Below are positions 17,436-25,503 of a stretch of DNA of 64,000 bases, in pieces (position 1 is the first letter of the stretch; the number at the start of each line of letters is the position of its first letter). The notes beneath the pieces were generated by a model, which saw nothing but the letters and a program-made list of their open reading frames with translations, ran no database searches and was not told the DNA's origin. The stretch spans positions 62,163 through 126,162 of the forward strand of contig PNAI01000020.1 in the NCBI GenBank assembly GCA_003169835.1, in the 5' to 3' direction. Position numbers and translations under genes: made by a program. Source of the stretch: Hyphomicrobiales bacterium. GTDB lineage: Bacteria > Pseudomonadota > Alphaproteobacteria > Rhizobiales > Xanthobacteraceae.

Positions 17436-17509
17436 TTTGCGGCCCGCGCGCGAGCGCGCTCCTGCTCCGAGCCGTTGCCGGCTCTTATTCTATCAAAACG
17501 GAAAGCGCT

Positions 17510-18040
17510 CTAGCGTGAGAACGTACCCGGCGCCGGCGCATTGGGCCACGGCGATGGAGCTTGCGCGCCACCCTGCGGCGCAGACCATGGCGGCGGAGTT
17601 GCTGATTGCTGCGCCGGTTGCTGCGGCGGCGGCGCTGATTGACTGCTCACGGCCGGCGCAGGCCATGACCCCTGCGGTGGCGCGGCCCCTGGCGATTTCG
17701 GCTGTACCGTGATGGAGGTCGCGGGTGGACGTGTCGGTACAGCCACCGTCTGTGATTCAGGCCTCGCGCGCGGCCGCGGTTGGGCCGTGGGCTTTGGCTT
17801 TTCAGCTGGAGCTTCAACGGCAGCGGGCGGTTGCGGCTCGGCCGGCTGCTGATAGCCGCGCACCAGTTCCTTCGGGACGCCTTGCGGCGCACCCGGGACG
17901 CCATCCGAGAAAACCGGCCTGCGTTCGCCCGGCAGCGGCTTCTTGTTGTCGAACAGATTTTCAAGGTACTCGCAAGCCGAGAGCGAAAGGCCGAGCGCAA
18001 GCACGCTGGCAATTCGCGTGATGTGATTAAAGCGACACAT
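17510..18040 (-). CDS. Proline-rich lipoprotein
   Basis: This 176-residue protein starts with a lipoprotein signal ending in the lipobox LSAC (Cys at about residue 23), so it should be acylated and anchored in the envelope. A conserved-looking block follows (EYLENLFDNKKPLPGERR, then GVPGAPQGVPKELVRGY), then a Pro/Ala/Gln-rich tail. The ATG at 18040 is preferred over 18052 because GAGGA lies five bases upstream of it. It occupies the place between the YfgM-like gene and der where many proteobacteria carry bamB, but it has no beta-propeller. Function is unknown. Confidence 0.75.
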   Translation of the reverse strand: MCRFNHITRIASVLALGLSLSACEYLENLFDNKKPLPGERRPVFSDGVPGAPQGVPKELVRGYQQPAEPQPPAAVEAPAEKPKPTAQPRPRARPESQTVAVPTRPPATSITVQPKSPGAAPPQGSWPAPAVSSQSAPPPQQPAQQSATPPPWSAPQGGAQAPSPWPNAPAPGTFSR

Positions 18041-18065
18041 AGTTGTCCTCAACTTTTCGCTTTCC

Positions 18066-18719
18066 TCAACTTTTGCCTTCAGTCCCCAACAAGGCCATCA
18101 AGATATCGGCCTGCGTGCGTATGCCAGCAGGCGTATCGCCATCGGCCAGGATCATCTCGAACCAGCGACGCGCAGTTGCAGCATCGTTGGTCCGCCACGC
18201 GGACAGTGCAAGCAGCGCGCGAGCGCTGTGGCGATAGACCCGGTCCGCGCCGGTCAGCGGCTCGATCCGGCGGCGAATTTCCTCATACGGCACAGTATCA
18301 ACCAGAACATAACCCGCGCGCAGCGCCGCGAGCTCCTGCATCACCGGCCCGAGCGCGCGATTGTTCGCAAGCGCATCAAACGCATCAACCGCAGCCTTGG
18401 AGTCGCGCTGCACCAATTCGGCCGCTTCCCGCATGGCGGCGAGCGCGCGGTAGCTCGTAGTCCCTTCCTTGGAGAGCTTGGCAAAAGCCGCCTCGGCCTC
18501 TTCGTGCTTGCCCAGGTCGCTCAACAAAACGGCCGAGTTGAACGCCGCGCCCGATACCGCCGCCTGCTTGGCTTGCCACCACTGGTAGCCGCGCCAGCCT
18601 CCCACCGCGGCAACAAACAGCACGGCCAGCGCAATGATGAATATGCCGTAGCGCTCCCACAGCTTTTTAAACTGGTCGCGGCGGACTTCCTCGTCGACTT
18701 CCCGAAAGATATCCGACAC
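18066..18719 (-). CDS. YfgM-like tetratricopeptide membrane protein
   Basis: This 217-residue protein has a cytoplasmic N-terminus (SDIFREVDEEVRRDQFKKLW), one transmembrane helix (FIIALAVLFVAAVGGW) and a periplasmic helical-repeat region. This is the arrangement of YfgM, which assists folding near the Sec translocon and outer membrane assembly. I choose the GTG start at 18719 because GGGGAG lies just upstream and relatives begin (M)SDIF. A TTG at 18740 is also open. It leads the operon with the lipoprotein and der. Confidence 0.85.
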   Translation of the reverse strand: MSDIFREVDEEVRRDQFKKLWERYGIFIIALAVLFVAAVGGWRGYQWWQAKQAAVSGAAFNSAVLLSDLGKHEEAEAAFAKLSKEGTTSYRALAAMREAAELVQRDSKAAVDAFDALANNRALGPVMQELAALRAGYVLVDTVPYEEIRRRIEPLTGADRVYRHSARALLALSAWRTNDAATARRWFEMILADGDTPAGIRTQADILMALLGTEGKS

Positions 18720-18882
18720 GTACGCTCCCCGGCCGCTCAAAGCCCAATTGACGACTTAAGACGACTTAAGTCCGTGTAGAGGCTGATAAAAGAATGGTGT
18801 GGCAGAGGCAAGGCAAAAGCGGCCAAGCCCGCCCCTGCGCCACTTTGTAACATTGCCCCAGGTGCAAGCCGGAGGCTCCAGA

Positions 18883-18902
18883 CCTATATCGAACGATATA
18901 GG
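18883..18902. promoter_or_regulatory. 9-2-9 perfect inverted repeat between panB and the YfgM-like gene
   Basis: CCTATATCG, AA, CGATATAGG. It lies 18 bp downstream of the panB stop codon and about 165 bp upstream of the next minus-strand gene. The AT-rich arms and 2-base spacer fit a protein-binding dyad better than an RNA terminator. There is no T-run on either strand. Confidence 0.4.
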
Positions 18903-18920
18903 CCCCGCCGGACATCCTCG

Positions 18921-19745
18921 CTAATTCTCCTTTTTCATATTGTAGACCTGATCCGGCCCCGGAAACGCACGCGCGCGCACGTCCTTGGCATAGGACGAGA
19001 TCGCGGCTTCGATGCCGGGCCCAAGATCGCCATAGCGGCGGACGAATTTCGGCACCCGCGGCGAGAGGCCGAGCATATCTTCGAGCACCAGGATTTGGCC
19101 GTCGCAGGCGACACTCGCACCGATACCGATGGTGGGGATCGCGACCTTTTCCGTGATGCGCCGGCCAAGCGGCTCGGCCACCGCTTCGATCACGAGCGAA
19201 AACGCCCCCGCATCGGAAACCGAACGCGCGTCATCCTCGATCGGCCCCCAGTCTTTTTCCTCGCGCCCCTGCGCGCGGAACGAACCGATGGTGTTGATCG
19301 CCTGCGGCGTCAAACCCACATGCCCCATCACCGGCACGCCGCGCTCGGTGAGAAATGAGATTGTTTCGGCTAGACGCCGGCCGCCTTCGACCTTGATCGC
19401 GCCGCAACCGGTCTCCTTCATCACCCGCGCGGCGTTGCGAAACGCCTGCTCCTTGGATTCTTCGTAGGAGCCAAACGGCATGTCCACGACGATCAGCGCG
19501 CGCTCGGAGCCGCGCATCACCGCGTGCCCCTGCAGGATCATCATGTCGAGCGTGACCGGCACCGTCGTCTCAAACCCATGCATCACCATGCCGAGCGAAT
19601 CCCCGACCAGGATCACATCGCAATATTTGTCGACCAGCCGCGCGGTATGCGCGTGGTAGGACGTAAGACACACGATCGGTTCGCCACCCTTGCGCGCGCG
19701 GATATCGGGCGCGGTGAGCCGCCTGATCTCGTCTTGGATCGACAT
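18921..19745 (-). CDS. panB: 3-methyl-2-oxobutanoate hydroxymethyltransferase
   Basis: PanB makes ketopantoate from 2-oxoisovalerate and methylene-tetrahydrofolate for pantothenate and coenzyme A. The 274-residue protein shows the family motifs [44 protein letters not shown] and IGIGAS, with metal-binding aspartates in VGDSLGM and VVDMPF. Length is normal. No panC is adjacent. Confidence 0.95.
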   Translation of the reverse strand: MSIQDEIRRLTAPDIRARKGGEPIVCLTSYHAHTARLVDKYCDVILVGDSLGMVMHGFETTVPVTLDMMILQGHAVMRGSERALIVVDMPFGSYEESKEQAFRNAARVMKETGCGAIKVEGGRRLAETISFLTERGVPVMGHVGLTPQAINTIGSFRAQGREEKDWGPIEDDARSVSDAGAFSLVIEAVAEPLGRRITEKVAIPTIGIGASVACDGQILVLEDMLGLSPRVPKFVRRYGDLGPGIEAAISSYAKDVRARAFPGPDQVYNMKKEN

Positions 19746-19997
19746 TGCGCTACCCCGCTGCTCGCAGGCAGCTCATTCGAGCGGCCCGGTCGCGAACCTA
19801 GAGGTCATGCCGCACCTTGCGCAAGCCACCGGACAACCACCTCATAGGACCGGCAGGCGCCTCAGGAAGGCCACAACATCCCGCGATATGCCCTCCCAAT
19901 CGCCGATCCCGCAGGCGCAGGGGACGCCGCCATTAAGGTTAACGAAAAGGTTAATGCGCGCGGGAGCCTCGATTGTGCTGCTCAAATGCGTATCGGG

Positions 19998-20012
19998 TAA
20001 CTATAATAGTTA
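19998..20012. promoter_or_regulatory. 7-1-7 palindrome overlapping a TATAAT box
   Basis: TAACTAT-A-ATAGTTA is a perfect dyad that contains TATAAT at 20002-20007, about 75 bp before the start at 20081. No good -35 hexamer sits 17 bp upstream. It is the only notable signal in the 335-bp gene-free stretch 19746-20080, apart from an AT-rich AAGGTTAACGAAAAGGTTAA segment near 19935 and four GCGAAAC-type repeats just before the next start. Confidence 0.4.
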
Positions 20013-20080
20013 AGACTAATGGAGATCGCCGGTCGCCGCGCCATGAACGAAACCATGCGCGAAACTAAGAGCGAAACCAC

Positions 20081-21013
20081 ATGAGCGAAACCAAACGTGA
20101 TCCGCTGCAACGCTCGAACACTCCGCAGTCGCCGGCTGAAACCAAGCCGCTCGATGGACCGGAGCAGCAAGCGCTTGCGATCATCGAGCGCGCGGCGAGA
20201 GAAATGGCGACCCGCCGGCCGCGCATTCAAACGCCCGCACCGGACGACATGTCCGCGAAAATCATTCCTGTTGAACCTGTCGAGGTACGCGCAGAGAAAC
20301 ATGCCGACGAAATCGCCAAGGAGTTTGAACAGGAGCTCGCCAAGAACTTCGACATGAACGTCGATGTGAGCCTCGACAAGCCATTCGAAGAAACTGCGAC
20401 GCCGGTTGAGAATCTGCCAGTTGCACCCCTGCCCACGGAAACTCCGCAAGTCGAGACTTTGCGTGTTGAGCCTTCACATGTTGATGCTTTGCGCGAGCAC
20501 CCCTGGCCAGTCGAGGAATTAAAACCCCCGTTTACAATGGCTCCGGCGCACGAACCAACACCGCCGGAAGATGCAAAGCCACTCGATCTCGTCGAAGCAT
20601 TCAAATGGGCGGAAGATGCAAAGCCACTCGACCCGAGCGAACCGGTGGCGCAGCTCGCGTCGGCCGAGCCACTCGATTTTGCGGCGCCGATGCCGCCCAC
20701 CGCAACCATCGAGCCCGCGCTGCCCGAAGCTGCTCCGCCGGTCGCGCCACGCGCACAACCCAAACCCGCACCGGCGGCCACAGTGCCCGCCATGCGTCCG
20801 ATGTTCGACGATCACTTCCGGCTTTCGCTCACGACCGTGCAATCGGCCGCGCTCGCCGTTGCGATCTTCGCCTTCGTGCTCGCGGCATTCGGCATGGCCG
20901 CGCGTGGCTACGTCAGCGCGCACGATTGGAGCTGCCGGGTCGGCATGACGACAAATTCTTGCCCGCCCGCCCCGCCGCCCAAGTCATTGGGACTGGCGGA
21001 AATTCCCTCCTGA
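20081..21013 (+). CDS. Uncharacterised single-pass membrane protein with C-terminal AHDW motif
   Basis: The 310-residue protein has a long acidic, Pro/Glu-rich cytoplasmic region with repeats such as EDAKPLD. One transmembrane helix lies at about 255-278 (AALAVAIFAFVLAAFGMAA). A short external tail, SAHDWSCRVGMTTNSCPPAP, follows. The tail has two cysteines nine positions apart and matches the tail of the next gene. A 13-codon reading frame (20043-20084) ends in an ATGA overlap with this start. Function unknown. Confidence 0.65.
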   Translation: MSETKRDPLQRSNTPQSPAETKPLDGPEQQALAIIERAAREMATRRPRIQTPAPDDMSAKIIPVEPVEVRAEKHADEIAKEFEQELAKNFDMNVDVSLDKPFEETATPVENLPVAPLPTETPQVETLRVEPSHVDALREHPWPVEELKPPFTMAPAHEPTPPEDAKPLDLVEAFKWAEDAKPLDPSEPVAQLASAEPLDFAAPMPPTATIEPALPEAAPPVAPRAQPKPAPAATVPAMRPMFDDHFRLSLTTVQSAALAVAIFAFVLAAFGMAARGYVSAHDWSCRVGMTTNSCPPAPPPKSLGLAEIPS

Positions 21014-21103
21014 CATGGCTCTGTTGCAGCCAGTTTTCCACAGCCGCAACCATACTCGCCGCACGCCCTGGACTTAAAGCATCAGGCCATCGAACATCGG
21101 CCC

Positions 21104-21466
21104 ATGACGCTATTACCGGCCAATTTCGGCGTGCAACGCCGCGACGTCGCTTCCGAGCCAGAGGGCGGCGCGCCGTCCGGATTGAAGGACCTGAGCCGGC
21201 TTACGGTCGGCTCCGACGGCCGGCTCTATTGGGATGACAAGCCGGTTCTGATCAAACGCCGGTTGGTGCTGTCGGGCTGGCAGACGGTCGGCATGTGGCT
21301 GGTCGGACTTGCCGCCATCGTCATTGCGTTCAGCGGCGGCATTCACGCTGCGATCACCGCGCACGATTGGATGTGCGGTGCCAAATGGGTGACGAATTAT
21401 TGTCCCGCGCCTCCGGCCCCGTTCACACCGGCTGCCCCGCCGCCGCGCATCGAACTGCCGAATTAA
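21104..21466 (+). CDS. Small membrane protein sharing the AHDW/Cys tail
   Basis: This 120-residue protein has an N-terminal cytoplasmic part, including SRLTVGSDGRLYWDDKPVLI, and one transmembrane helix at about 61-83. The tail TAHDWMCGAKWVTNYCPAPP has the same A-H-D-W-x-C-x8-C-P pattern as the preceding gene. The two genes are 90 bp apart on the same strand and may act together. No family is recognised. Confidence 0.65.
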   Translation: MTLLPANFGVQRRDVASEPEGGAPSGLKDLSRLTVGSDGRLYWDDKPVLIKRRLVLSGWQTVGMWLVGLAAIVIAFSGGIHAAITAHDWMCGAKWVTNYCPAPPAPFTPAAPPPRIELPN

Positions 21467-21472
21467 ATTTCG

Positions 21473-22249
21473 TCACACCACCGGCGAGCGGCCGCCATCG
21501 ACGTTGATGGCCGTGCCGGTGATGTAGGCGCCTTGTTCCGACACCAGCAGGCAGGCGAGATTGGCTAACTCCTCAGGCCGCCCCATGCGGCCGACCGGAA
21601 TTTCCTTGGCCGTCTTGGTCTTGTAGTCCTCGTACGCGACGCCCGTCCGCGCCGCCCGTTGCACGTGCTGATCGGCTTCGATCAATCCCACCAGCATCGC
21701 GTTGACCAGCACATTGTGCGGCGCGCCCTCGCCCGCGAGCACCTTGGTCAGCGCCATGCCGGCCGCGCGCGTGACCGACGTCGGCGCGCTGCCCGCCCGC
21801 GGCGCCTTGGCGCCGATGTTGAGCACGTTGATGATGCGCCCCCAGCGCCGCTCCTTCATCTGCGGCCACACCAGGCGAATAAGCCTGATGGCCGCGAACA
21901 GCTTTTGATCGAAGTCTTGGAGCCAGAGCTCGTCGGTAATGCTCTCGAACGCCCCGGTGCGCGACTCACCGGCATTGTTGACGACAATGTCGATCTTGCC
22001 GAAAGCTTTCATGACCTGATCGTAGACGCGCTGGACGTCAGCCGCTTTGGCGACATCGCCCTGCGCGCCGAACACGCGGCCCTTAGCCTGCGCGCCGATG
22101 GAATTCATCGCTTGCGCGATCCCGTCGGTGCCGCGCGCAACGATCGCCACATCCGCACCCGAGGCCGCAAAACGCGTTGCCACGCCCAGGCCGATGCCTT
22201 TGCTGCCACCGGTGATGATGGCGCAACGGCCCTTGAGACTGATTTCCAT
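21473..22249 (-). CDS. SDR-family protein with altered catalytic motif
   Basis: The 258-residue protein has a clear Rossmann dinucleotide site (TGGSKGIG), VVNNAG, and the C-terminal Y/ITGTAINVDGGRSP of classical short-chain dehydrogenases. Where YxxxK is expected, the sequence reads APTSVTRAAGM, so Tyr is Thr and Lys is Arg, and the upstream Ser is not evident (NVLNIGAK). Either it is a cofactor-binding non-enzyme or it uses a different mechanism. It converges with the small membrane protein gene 6 bp away. Confidence 0.85.
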   Translation of the reverse strand: MEISLKGRCAIITGGSKGIGLGVATRFAASGADVAIVARGTDGIAQAMNSIGAQAKGRVFGAQGDVAKAADVQRVYDQVMKAFGKIDIVVNNAGESRTGAFESITDELWLQDFDQKLFAAIRLIRLVWPQMKERRWGRIINVLNIGAKAPRAGSAPTSVTRAAGMALTKVLAGEGAPHNVLVNAMLVGLIEADQHVQRAARTGVAYEDYKTKTAKEIPVGRMGRPEELANLACLLVSEQGAYITGTAINVDGGRSPVV

Positions 22250-22286
22250 GGAACCTACTCCGTTATGATGCCGTCATCCTGCAGCC

Positions 22287-22874
22287 TTAGCGCTTGCGCG
22301 CGATAACGCGATGGATCGCTTTCCCCGACGACGCGCTGATGACCTCTTCATTCAACAGGATCGTGTCGGGCGCAAGCGCCCGTAGCACGAGATCGCGCTC
22401 GAAAGCGGCATAAAGACGGCCGGCGGCGTCGCGCTGATCGGAATCTTTAGTCACGCGCCAGCTCAAATACAAAATGCCGTCGGCGTTGAGGATCGCCATC
22501 AGGCGGCGCACCGAAGGCACGATGTCTGCGTGCGCGAGATGCATGATGACGGTCTCGCATAGCACGTTGTCGAAGCTGTCGTCGGAAATGCCCGCGAGTT
22601 CGGGCAAGGCAGCACACTCGAAATTGAGCGCCGGATACCGCGCCCGCGCCTGCGCCAGCAGGCCGTCCGATGGATCGTAGCCAACCGCGGGAAATCCTTG
22701 CCCGGCGAGCCACGCCACATCGCGCCCGCTACCGCATCCGATATCCGCTGTCGCGCCCGCCTTGAAGAAACACTTGATGAGCGCGTGCATGTCGGCGGGC
22801 GGTGGCTGCGCGTGCCAGTCATGCGCATAGGCCGCGGCGGCGGAGTCATAAGAGGCAAGAGTTTTCGGGTCCAT
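22287..22874 (-). CDS. Class I SAM-dependent methyltransferase
   Basis: This 195-residue protein has the SAM motif ATADIGCGSGRDVAWLAGQG, an acidic residue at the end of the second strand (AVGYDPSDG), and LCETVIMHL. The family is broad and the substrate cannot be told. It is followed on the same strand by SDR 21473-22249. Confidence 0.8.
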   Translation of the reverse strand: MDPKTLASYDSAAAAYAHDWHAQPPPADMHALIKCFFKAGATADIGCGSGRDVAWLAGQGFPAVGYDPSDGLLAQARARYPALNFECAALPELAGISDDSFDNVLCETVIMHLAHADIVPSVRRLMAILNADGILYLSWRVTKDSDQRDAAGRLYAAFERDLVLRALAPDTILLNEEVISASSGKAIHRVIARKR

Positions 22875-22926
22875 GCTAGGTAGCTAGCAGATAATCGGGC
22901 GCGCCCGAAATGGCAGTCCGCATTTT

Positions 22927-23298
22927 TCAGGAGCGATCAGCGCGCGCGTGGAAATGCCTTCTCATAGTCTTCCGGCTCGAAGCCCACGAGCAATTTCCCA
23001 TCAATATCCAGCACGGCCGCTTGATCATCGACGGCTGCGCGAGCATCAACGCAATTGCCTTCTTTTCGGTGAGCCCGTTCTTGTCCTTGTCCGGTAGCTT
23101 ACGGAACGTCGTGCCGACCTTGTTGAGCAGACTTTCCCAACCGGCCTTCTTCAACCATTGCTCGAGCCGGTCACTCTCGATGCCCCTCGCCTTGTAATCG
23201 TGAAACGCATACGCGACGCCGCGCTTGTCGAGCCACGCCCGCGCCTTCTTCATCGTGTCGCAATTCTTGATGCCGTAAATCGTGATTAAATTGGCCAT
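22927..23298 (-). pseudogene. YffB/Spx-ArsC-like protein, frameshifted near the 3' end
   Basis: The first ~94 residues match the YffB type of the arsenate-reductase-like family: MANLITIYGIKNCDTMKKA with the CDT active-site region, then KAGWESLLNKVGTTFRKL and AQPSMIKRP. Next the frame gives an unrelated tail (CWILMGNCSWASS...). In the +1 frame from position ~23015 the DNA encodes the expected VLDIDGKLLVGFEPEDYEKA and stops at 22937-22939. One base, probably a G, is missing at about 23014-23016. It could be real decay or a sequencing error. Confidence 0.8.
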
Positions 23299-23313
23299 GT
23301 CACACTTTGATCG

Positions 23314-23900
23314 TCACTCCCACTCGGTCGATCACGTGAATCTGCGCCGCAAACCGCGAAGCAAATTCCGAAATTTGTTCCATCGAATGGCCAATTTGGG
23401 CGCTTCTACCGTTTTCGCCCAGGATGGACGCGCGATTGGCCAATCTGAATGATATTTCTTACCTGCTGAATCGACAAATGTTGCCCGCAGTTTCCACCAA
23501 TATTTGGAATACTTCTCCATCCCCAAATTGCTCTGGTCCAACACTATCAGGTGAGGTTACGAACCCTCCGTGAGAGTTACACCCGTAACGCTCTCGGGAA
23601 ATAAAATTGTATCAATATCTCTATCAGCTCCAAGTGGAAGCTTGATATGTGCATGACTCAGAAAGATCGATCGTCGTCCACAATTTCCACATCTAACAAC
23701 CGCAATCGTTTCAGAAGATAAACTCCGCATGTCCCATTGAAGTGAAACCTCAACTCGTGCGCGATTACGAAAATAAACAAACACAGCGATCAACAATCCA
23801 GCAGGTCCTGTAATTGCGCCAATCAATGATGCCCAATCTTTGATTTCCATGAAGTGAACCCCGTCAGTAAGCGCGGACCTTCGATAAATCACTCCCACTC
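23314..23900. mobile_element. Island scar at the guaA 3' end: 12-bp att-like direct repeats
   Basis: TCACTCCCACTC at 23889-23900 encodes the last codons and stop of guaA (minus strand GAGTGGGAGTGA). The identical 12-mer recurs at 23314-23325, with TCG two bases further on in both copies. The 563 bp between them hold one damaged hypothetical gene and no integrase. The 3' end of guaA is, from memory, a known target of genomic islands whose integration recreates the stop codon. I read this as attL and attR around the remnant of such an element. Confidence 0.65.
23332..23850 (-). pseudogene. Hypothetical membrane-anchored protein interrupted by an in-frame TAA
   Basis: From the ATG at 23850 the frame encodes MEIKDWASLIGAITGPAGLL with one transmembrane helix near residues 10-26. 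A beta-rich part follows with a C-G-N-C-G segment, up to a TAA at 23557-23559. The same frame then continues without interruption (PHLIVLDQSNLGMEKY...) to 23332. This suggests one ancestral gene of about 172 codons with a nonsense mutation. It is AT-richer than its neighbours and lies wholly inside the guaA repeat-bounded segment. Two separate small genes are the alternative. Confidence 0.5.
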
Positions 23901-25457
23901 TATCGTGCCCGGCGGCTTGCTGGTCACGTCGTACACCACGCGGTTGACGCCCTTCACTTCGTTGATGATGCGCGTCGCGACACGGCCGAGGAACGCCATG
24001 TCGAAGGCATAAAAGTCCGCTGTCATGCCGTCGGTCGATTGCACCGCGCGCAGGCCCACCACGAAATCATACGTGCGTCTGTCGCCCATCACGCCCACGG
24101 TTTTCACCGGCAGGATCACGGCAAACGCCTGCCAGATATCGTCGTACAGCCCGGCGCGGCGGATTTCTTCGATGTAGATCTCATCGGCGAGCCTTAAGAT
24201 TTCGAGCTTCTCAAGCGTGATCTCGCCCGGACAGCGGATGGCGAGTCCCGGCCCCGGAAACGGATGGCGACCGACGAACACGTCGGGCAAGCCAAGCTCG
24301 CGGCCGAGCGCGCGCACTTCGTCCTTGAACAATTCGCGCAGCGGCTCGACCAGTTTCATCTTCATGCGCGCGGGCAGCCCGCCGACATTGTGGTGCGATT
24401 TGATGGTCACCGAAGGCCCGCCGGTGAACGACACGCTCTCGATCACGTCGGGATAAAGCGTGCCCTGCGCAAGAAAATCAGCGCCGCCGATCTTCTTCGC
24501 CTCAGCGTCGAACACATCGATGAACAGCTTGCCAATAGTTTTGCGTTTTTCCTCCGGGTCGGTGACGCCGCCGAGCGCGGAGAGAAATGTCGCGGACGCA
24601 TCCACGTGGATGAGCGGAATGTTATAATGGCCCTTGAACAGCGCCACCACCTTCTGCGCTTCGCCCAGCCGCAGCAGGCCGTGATCGACAAACACGCAGG
24701 TGAGTTGATCGCCGATCGCCTCGTGCAGCAGCACCGCGGCGACCGAACTGTCGACCCCGCCCGACAGCCCGCAGATTACTTTTCCGCGCCCGACCTGCTT
24801 GCGAATTTTCTCGATCGCCTCGTCCTTGAATGCGCGCATGGTCCAATCGCCGCGCGCGCTCGCGATTTTGCGCACGAAGTTTCGCAACAGCGCAGCGCCA
24901 TGCGGCGTGTGCATCACTTCGAGATGAAACTGCGTGGCGTAAAATTTCCGCGCCTCATCCGCGATCATCGCAATCGGCGCGTTCTCAGACGTACCGACAA
25001 CGCGAAAGCCCTTCGGCAGCGCGGTCACGCGGTCGCCGTGGCTCATCCAGACCGGATAGCGCTCGCCCTTTTTCCACACGCCCTCGAACAGTGCACTGTC
25101 CTCGACGATCAGCACCTCGGCGCGGCCGAACTCGCGATGATGCCCGCCCTCGACCGTGCCGCCCAGCTGCGCCGCCATCGCCTGCTCGCCGTAGCAAATG
25201 CCGAGCACCGGCACGCCCGCATTGAAAATTTCCTTCGGCGCAAACGGCGCGTTCTTATCGAGCACCGACGCCGGCCCGCCGGAGAGGATCACGGCCTTGG
25301 GCTTCATCGCCGCAAAGGCTTCCGCCGCTTTCTGATACGGCACGATTTCGCAATAAACTTTTTCCTCGCGCACCCGGCGCGCGATCAATTGCGTCACCTG
25401 CGAGCCGAAATCGACGATGAGAATCTTGTCGTGGGATTGCTTGTCTTGGGGTTCCAT
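23889..25457 (-). CDS. guaA: GMP synthase (glutamine-hydrolysing)
   Basis: GuaA converts XMP to GMP using glutamine and ATP. The 522-residue protein has the class I amidotransferase domain ([20 protein letters not shown], nucleophile Cys in GICYGEQAM, and [11 protein letters not shown]). The ATP pyrophosphatase loop is [10 protein letters not shown], and the C-terminal dimerisation domain ends PPGTIEWE. Its last 12 bp are one arm of the att-like repeat, and the protein is intact despite it. Confidence 0.97.
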   Translation of the reverse strand: MEPQDKQSHDKILIVDFGSQVTQLIARRVREEKVYCEIVPYQKAAEAFAAMKPKAVILSGGPASVLDKNAPFAPKEIFNAGVPVLGICYGEQAMAAQLGGTVEGGHHREFGRAEVLIVEDSALFEGVWKKGERYPVWMSHGDRVTALPKGFRVVGTSENAPIAMIADEARKFYATQFHLEVMHTPHGAALLRNFVRKIASARGDWTMRAFKDEAIEKIRKQVGRGKVICGLSGGVDSSVAAVLLHEAIGDQLTCVFVDHGLLRLGEAQKVVALFKGHYNIPLIHVDASATFLSALGGVTDPEEKRKTIGKLFIDVFDAEAKKIGGADFLAQGTLYPDVIESVSFTGGPSVTIKSHHNVGGLPARMKMKLVEPLRELFKDEVRALGRELGLPDVFVGRHPFPGPGLAIRCPGEITLEKLEILRLADEIYIEEIRRAGLYDDIWQAFAVILPVKTVGVMGDRRTYDFVVGLRAVQSTDGMTADFYAFDMAFLGRVATRIINEVKGVNRVVYDVTSKPPGTIEWE

Positions 25458-25503
25458 AGCGGGTTCTAAACTGACGAAACGAGTCTGTCGAGACCGGCAA
25501 AAA

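Noticed and set aside
24264-25469. Long open frame on the plus strand opposite guaA (about 401 codons)
   Set aside because: It is a shadow of the well-supported guaA gene and has no recognisable motifs or ribosome site.
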